The translations under genes and the position numbers were made by a program. Positions 54,536-57,636 of a DNA stretch of 57,636 bases are shown here, piece by piece (the stretch's first letter is position 1; each line of letters opens with the position of its first letter). The DNA is taken from the NCBI RefSeq assembly GCF_016213215.1, contig NZ_JACRAW010000148.1, positions 1-57,636 on the forward strand, given 5' to 3'. The notes under the pieces are model-generated. The model was not told the origin of the DNA. It saw only the letters and a program-made list of their open reading frames with translations, and did no database searches. This DNA is from Bradyrhizobium sp. GTDB lineage: Bacteria > Pseudomonadota > Alphaproteobacteria > Rhizobiales > Xanthobacteraceae.

Positions 54536-55885
54536 TTACGCGGCGCGAACCGTCTCCAGGAACCTGTGCACTTCGGCGCGGAGATGCTCGGACTGCTTGG
54601 AGAGTTCGCCGGCGGCGCTCAGCACATCCGAGGCCGTTCCACCAGCATCTTTCGCTGCCTGTGTCACTTCGATGATGTTGGCCGAGGCGGCTTGCGTGCC
54701 GGCGGCGGCCTGCTGGGCGCTACGCGAGATCTCGTTGGTCGCCGCGTTCTGCTCCTCAACGGCCGCGGCGATCGCGGTCGAGATCTCGGTCATGGATCTG
54801 ATGATCGTGGTCACGCTGGAGATGGTTGCCACCGAATCGGAAGTCGACTTCTGAACCTCGCCGATCTGGGCGGCGATGTCGGCCGTTGCCTTCGCCGTCT
54901 GTTCGGCCAGGCCCTTCACTTCGGATGCCACTACGGCAAAGCCGCGCCCTGCGCTTCCGGCCCGGGCGGCTTCGATGGTCGCGTTCAGCGCGAGCAGATT
55001 GGTCTGCGATGCGATGCTGTTGATCAGCTCGACGATCGTCCCGATCTTCTGCGCCGATTCCGAGAGCTGATCGATGCGCTTCGCCGCATCATCGGCCTCG
55101 TGCGCCGCTTTGCCGGCGATGCCGGCGGATTCATTCACGCGGCGGCTGATCTCTGCGATCGAGCTGGACATCTCCTCGGCGGCCGCGGCGACGGCACTCA
55201 CGCTGGTGGTGGCGCCCGACGATGCCGTCGCCGCCACATCTGCCTGCCCCGTGGTCTGCTGGGTCGCAGCCTGCAAATGCTGGGCGGAGGCCTGCAGCTC
55301 CGTGGCAGCCGATGCCACGACGTTGACGACCGCGCCGATGGCGGCTTCGAAATCGTCAGCCAATTTATCCAGCACCGCCCTGCGTTCGCGCCGGCCGGCT
55401 TCAATGTAGACGGAGATGGCAATATCCATGTCGAGCATGGCCGCCTTGATCAGGGCCCTTTGAATCCTGAGCGCTTTCTGGCTGCTCTTGCGGTCGAAAA
55501 AGCCGCCTGACATCTTCAACGCAACAGCCTCGATCAGGTCCGTGACCAGCGCATTGTACCCGCCGATGTACCAGCGCGGCTCGAGCCCCAGCCTGTTGTG
55601 GACTTCGCCGATCTTGGTCACCGAGATTTCGTAGCTCTCGTCGAAGCGACCGTCCATGATGATCTGCCAATGCTTCAGCTGCATTTGCTTGGCATGCATC
55701 ATGTGTTCGCGGTTTCTGAAGAACCGCGAGGTCTCCGGGAACTTGCCGACATGATCGTAAAACCGGTCGAGGATCGCAGGCATCGCTTCCTGGACGACGT
55801 CGCGCGCTTCGCGCAGCGCCTCGATGGCTTCCTTATCGATGCGGTTGAACGCCAGGCGCTGCGCGATTCCAGTTTGGTTGCTCAT
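54536..55885 (-). CDS. Globin-coupled chemotaxis receptor (soluble)
   Basis: A 449-residue protein with an N-terminal sensor globin (~5-165; proximal H72 in LKHW, then GLEPRWYIGGYN ~114-125) and an MCP signalling domain. The hairpin tip is QTNLLALNATIEAARAG with surrounding coiled coils (~200-449). No membrane segment. Such HemAT-like proteins sense oxygen or NO through haem and set CheA activity. The haem pocket looks intact by the proximal His, but binding is inferred. Start ATG 55885; no che genes are near. Confidence 0.9.
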   Translation of the reverse strand: MSNQTGIAQRLAFNRIDKEAIEALREARDVVQEAMPAILDRFYDHVGKFPETSRFFRNREHMMHAKQMQLKHWQIIMDGRFDESYEISVTKIGEVHNRLGLEPRWYIGGYNALVTDLIEAVALKMSGGFFDRKSSQKALRIQRALIKAAMLDMDIAISVYIEAGRRERRAVLDKLADDFEAAIGAVVNVVASAATELQASAQHLQAATQQTTGQADVAATASSGATTSVSAVAAAAEEMSSSIAEISRRVNESAGIAGKAAHEADDAAKRIDQLSESAQKIGTIVELINSIASQTNLLALNATIEAARAGSAGRGFAVVASEVKGLAEQTAKATADIAAQIGEVQKSTSDSVATISSVTTIIRSMTEISTAIAAAVEEQNAATNEISRSAQQAAAGTQAASANIIEVTQAAKDAGGTASDVLSAAGELSKQSEHLRAEVHRFLETVRAA

Positions 55886-56148
55886 GATACCTGTTCCTCG
55901 GCGGTCCGCCCGTTGCGGTCCGACTCGCATCGTCCAGCCCTCCGTCGGGCGCAGGATGGCGCGCGGCGTGAGCGCCGCATGAACAAAGTAATGAGAGAGT
56001 TCGCTTACTTTCTTCTTAAGGATACTTCATCCTAGGGAGATGCCCTTGCACGGCGCACAACTCCAGATGCGCGCAAAACCCGTTGTTTTACGGGGATTGG
56101 CATTCGACGAGCGCTTTTTTTACCGGTGGTCTGCCGGCTCAGCCGATC
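55886..56148. other. Gap between globin receptor and ilvD
   Basis: 263 bp with no evident gene. A weak C/G stem (CGGCT-GAGCCG near 56138) is at the ilvD end, without a clear T-tract. No repeat recognised. Confidence 0.4.
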
Positions 56149-57636
56149 TTATTTCACGCGCCGCTTGACCTCGCGAACGGCGCCGCGGGCCGCGCTGGTC
56201 GTCAGCGCGGCATAGGCTTGCAGCGCGGTGGAAACAACGCGCTTGCGGTTCGCCGGCTGCCACGCCGCATCGCCCCGCGCCACTTCAGCCGCGCGCCGAC
56301 GCACCAGCTCCTCTTCCGATACCTCCAGGCTGATGCTGCGATTCGGAATATCGATCGAGATGCGATCGCCGTCGCGGACGAGACCAATGTTGCCGCCTTC
56401 CGCAGCTTCCGGCGACAGATGCCCGATCGACAGTCCTGACGAGCCGCCCGAGAAACGACCGTCGGTCACGAGCGCGCAGGCTTTGCCGAGCCCCACCGAT
56501 TTCAGATAGCTGGTCGGATACAGCATCTCCTGCATGCCGGGTCCGCCGCGCGGGCCCTCATAGCGAATGACCACGACTTCTCCGGCCTGCACCTTGCCGC
56601 CGAGAATGCCGTCGACCGCCGCTTCCTGGCTCTCGAACACGCGGGCAGGCCCCGCGAATTTCAGGATCGAGGCGTCGACGCCCGCCGTCTTCACGATACA
56701 GCCGTCCTGGGCGAGGTTGCCGTACAGCACCGCCAGCCCGCCGTCCCGGCTGAAGGCATGCTCCATGTCGCGCACCACGCCCTTCTCGCGATCGAGATCG
56801 AGCTCGTCGTAGCGCCGCTCCTGGCTGAAGGCGATAGTGGTCGGCACGCCGCCGGGAGCAGCGCGGTAAAACTGCCGCACGGCATCGCTCTTGCTCCGCC
56901 GGATGTCCCAGCGCTCCAGCGCCTCGCTGAGGGTCGCGGTGTGCACGGTAGCAACGGAAGTATCGATCAGTCCGGCTCGCTCCAGTTCGCCGAGAATGGC
57001 CATGATGCCACCGGCGCGATGAACGTCTTCGACGTGCACGTCGGCGACGGACGGCGCCACCTTGGACAGCACGGGAACACGGCGCGACAGCCGGTCGATG
57101 TCGCGCATGGTGAAATCAAGCTGCGCCTCCTGCGCCGCGGCGAGCAGATGCAGGACCGTGTTGGTCGAGCCGCCCATCGCGATGTCCAGCGTCATCGCAT
57201 TCTCGAATGCCTTGAAGTTGGCGATGTTGCGCGGCAGCACGGAAGCGTCGTCCTGCTCATAGTATCGCCGCACCAGGTCGACGATGGTGTGTCCGGCCTC
57301 GACGAACAGGCGCTTGCGGTCGGCGTGCGTCGCGACCACTGTCCCGTTGCCGGGCAACGCGAGCCCCATCGCCTCGGTCAGGCAGTTCATCGAGTTGGCC
57401 GTGAACATGCCCGAGCACGACCCGCAGGTCGGACAGGCCGAGCGCTCCATCACCTGGACGTCGGCGTCGCTCACCTTGGAGTCCGCGGCCGCGATCATGG
57501 CGTCGATCAGGTCGACGGCCTGCTCCTTGCCGTGCAGCTTGACCTTGCCGGCCTCCATCGGTCCGCCCGACACAAAGACCGAGGGAATGTTGAGCCGCAG
57601 CGCGGCCATCATCATGCCCGGCGTGATCTTGTCGCA
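56149..57636 (-). CDS. ilvD: Dihydroxy-acid dehydratase, C-terminal part (partial)
   Basis: The frame is open to the right edge; 495 residues are present and ~115 N-terminal residues lie outside. CDKITPGM starts at the edge, CPTCGSCSGMFTANSMNCLTEAMGLALPG carries the iron-sulfur cysteines, then the long alpha/beta and beta domains with PRGGPGMQEM and GRFSGG. IlvD dehydrates 2,3-dihydroxy-isovalerate and 2,3-dihydroxy-3-methylvalerate in valine and isoleucine synthesis. The C-terminal tail ends in a short basic stretch. Confidence 0.96.
   Translation of the reverse strand, partial: CDKITPGMMMAALRLNIPSVFVSGGPMEAGKVKLHGKEQAVDLIDAMIAAADSKVSDADVQVMERSACPTCGSCSGMFTANSMNCLTEAMGLALPGNGTVVATHADRKRLFVEAGHTIVDLVRRYYEQDDASVLPRNIANFKAFENAMTLDIAMGGSTNTVLHLLAAAQEAQLDFTMRDIDRLSRRVPVLSKVAPSVADVHVEDVHRAGGIMAILGELERAGLIDTSVATVHTATLSEALERWDIRRSKSDAVRQFYRAAPGGVPTTIAFSQERRYDELDLDREKGVVRDMEHAFSRDGGLAVLYGNLAQDGCIVKTAGVDASILKFAGPARVFESQEAAVDGILGGKVQAGEVVVIRYEGPRGGPGMQEMLYPTSYLKSVGLGKACALVTDGRFSGGSSGLSIGHLSPEAAEGGNIGLVRDGDRISIDIPNRSISLEVSEEELVRRRAAEVARGDAAWQPANRKRVVSTALQAYAALTTSAARGAVREVKRRVK

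Overview
The window reads as chromosomal DNA of a GC-rich alphaproteobacterium of the order Hyphomicrobiales, most likely Bradyrhizobium or a close relative. The evidence is the gene order rnr-DUF983-NUDIX-rpmG and divK-pleD-DUF3572-dinB, the presence of EipB (DUF1849), DUF1489, MipZ, a phasin and a globin-coupled chemotaxis receptor, and several families of dispersed palindromes typical of that genus. The genus is inferred from recognition of these families and was not computed. The DNA is almost entirely coding. I see no rRNA, CRISPR array, prophage or complete insertion sequence.

Layout. 1-2000: end of ribonuclease R, a DUF983 membrane protein, a NUDIX hydrolase and ribosomal protein L33. 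2033-4024: a divergent MFS exporter/TetR pair with two clear operators. 4174-7758: the cell-cycle genes divK-pleD, then DUF3572 and DNA polymerase IV. 7790-9290: a repeat-rich island with three copies of an ~87-bp palindrome, a GIY-YIG nuclease gene broken by one stop codon, and a ~700-bp dispersed repeat. 9311-19680: housekeeping and envelope genes (EipB, RidA, GDPD, a DUF482 acyltransferase, HIT, TrmO, AzlCD, a lytic transglycosylase, a small cytochrome c, an MFS pump and a lipoprotein). 19741-22737: the ClpA/ClpS protein-degradation pair. 23220-28446: a vWA/Tad-like secreted protein, a phasin with PhaR-type sites, a DacF-like carboxypeptidase and a J-domain membrane protein.

28740-38767: a VWA protein, a lipase-like hydrolase, MipZ, PanC, DUF1489, several envelope proteins, a GST, DUF599, a TonB/TolA-like protein, an aldo/keto reductase and an XRE regulator. 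38831-44964: MgtE, two tandem NodB-family deacetylases, small unknown proteins, tRNA-Leu(GAG), a FliN-like protein and LipB. 45361-57636: two related hybrid sensor kinases, acylphosphatase, a PEP-mutase-family decarboxylase, the biotin-carrying alpha subunit of propionyl-CoA carboxylase, an ArsB-like permease, a soluble globin chemoreceptor and the C-terminal part of IlvD.

Functional links. DivK, PleD and MipZ belong to the alphaproteobacterial asymmetric-division circuit. ClpS feeds N-degron substrates to ClpA. The phasin and PccA are tied to polyhydroxybutyrate and propionyl-CoA metabolism. The most unusual part is the 7.8-9.3 kb island, where a small GIY-YIG nuclease gene lies exactly between palindromes that recur elsewhere in the window. 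This suggests, but does not prove, a nuclease-linked repeat family resembling the REP/RAYT arrangement but with a different enzyme.
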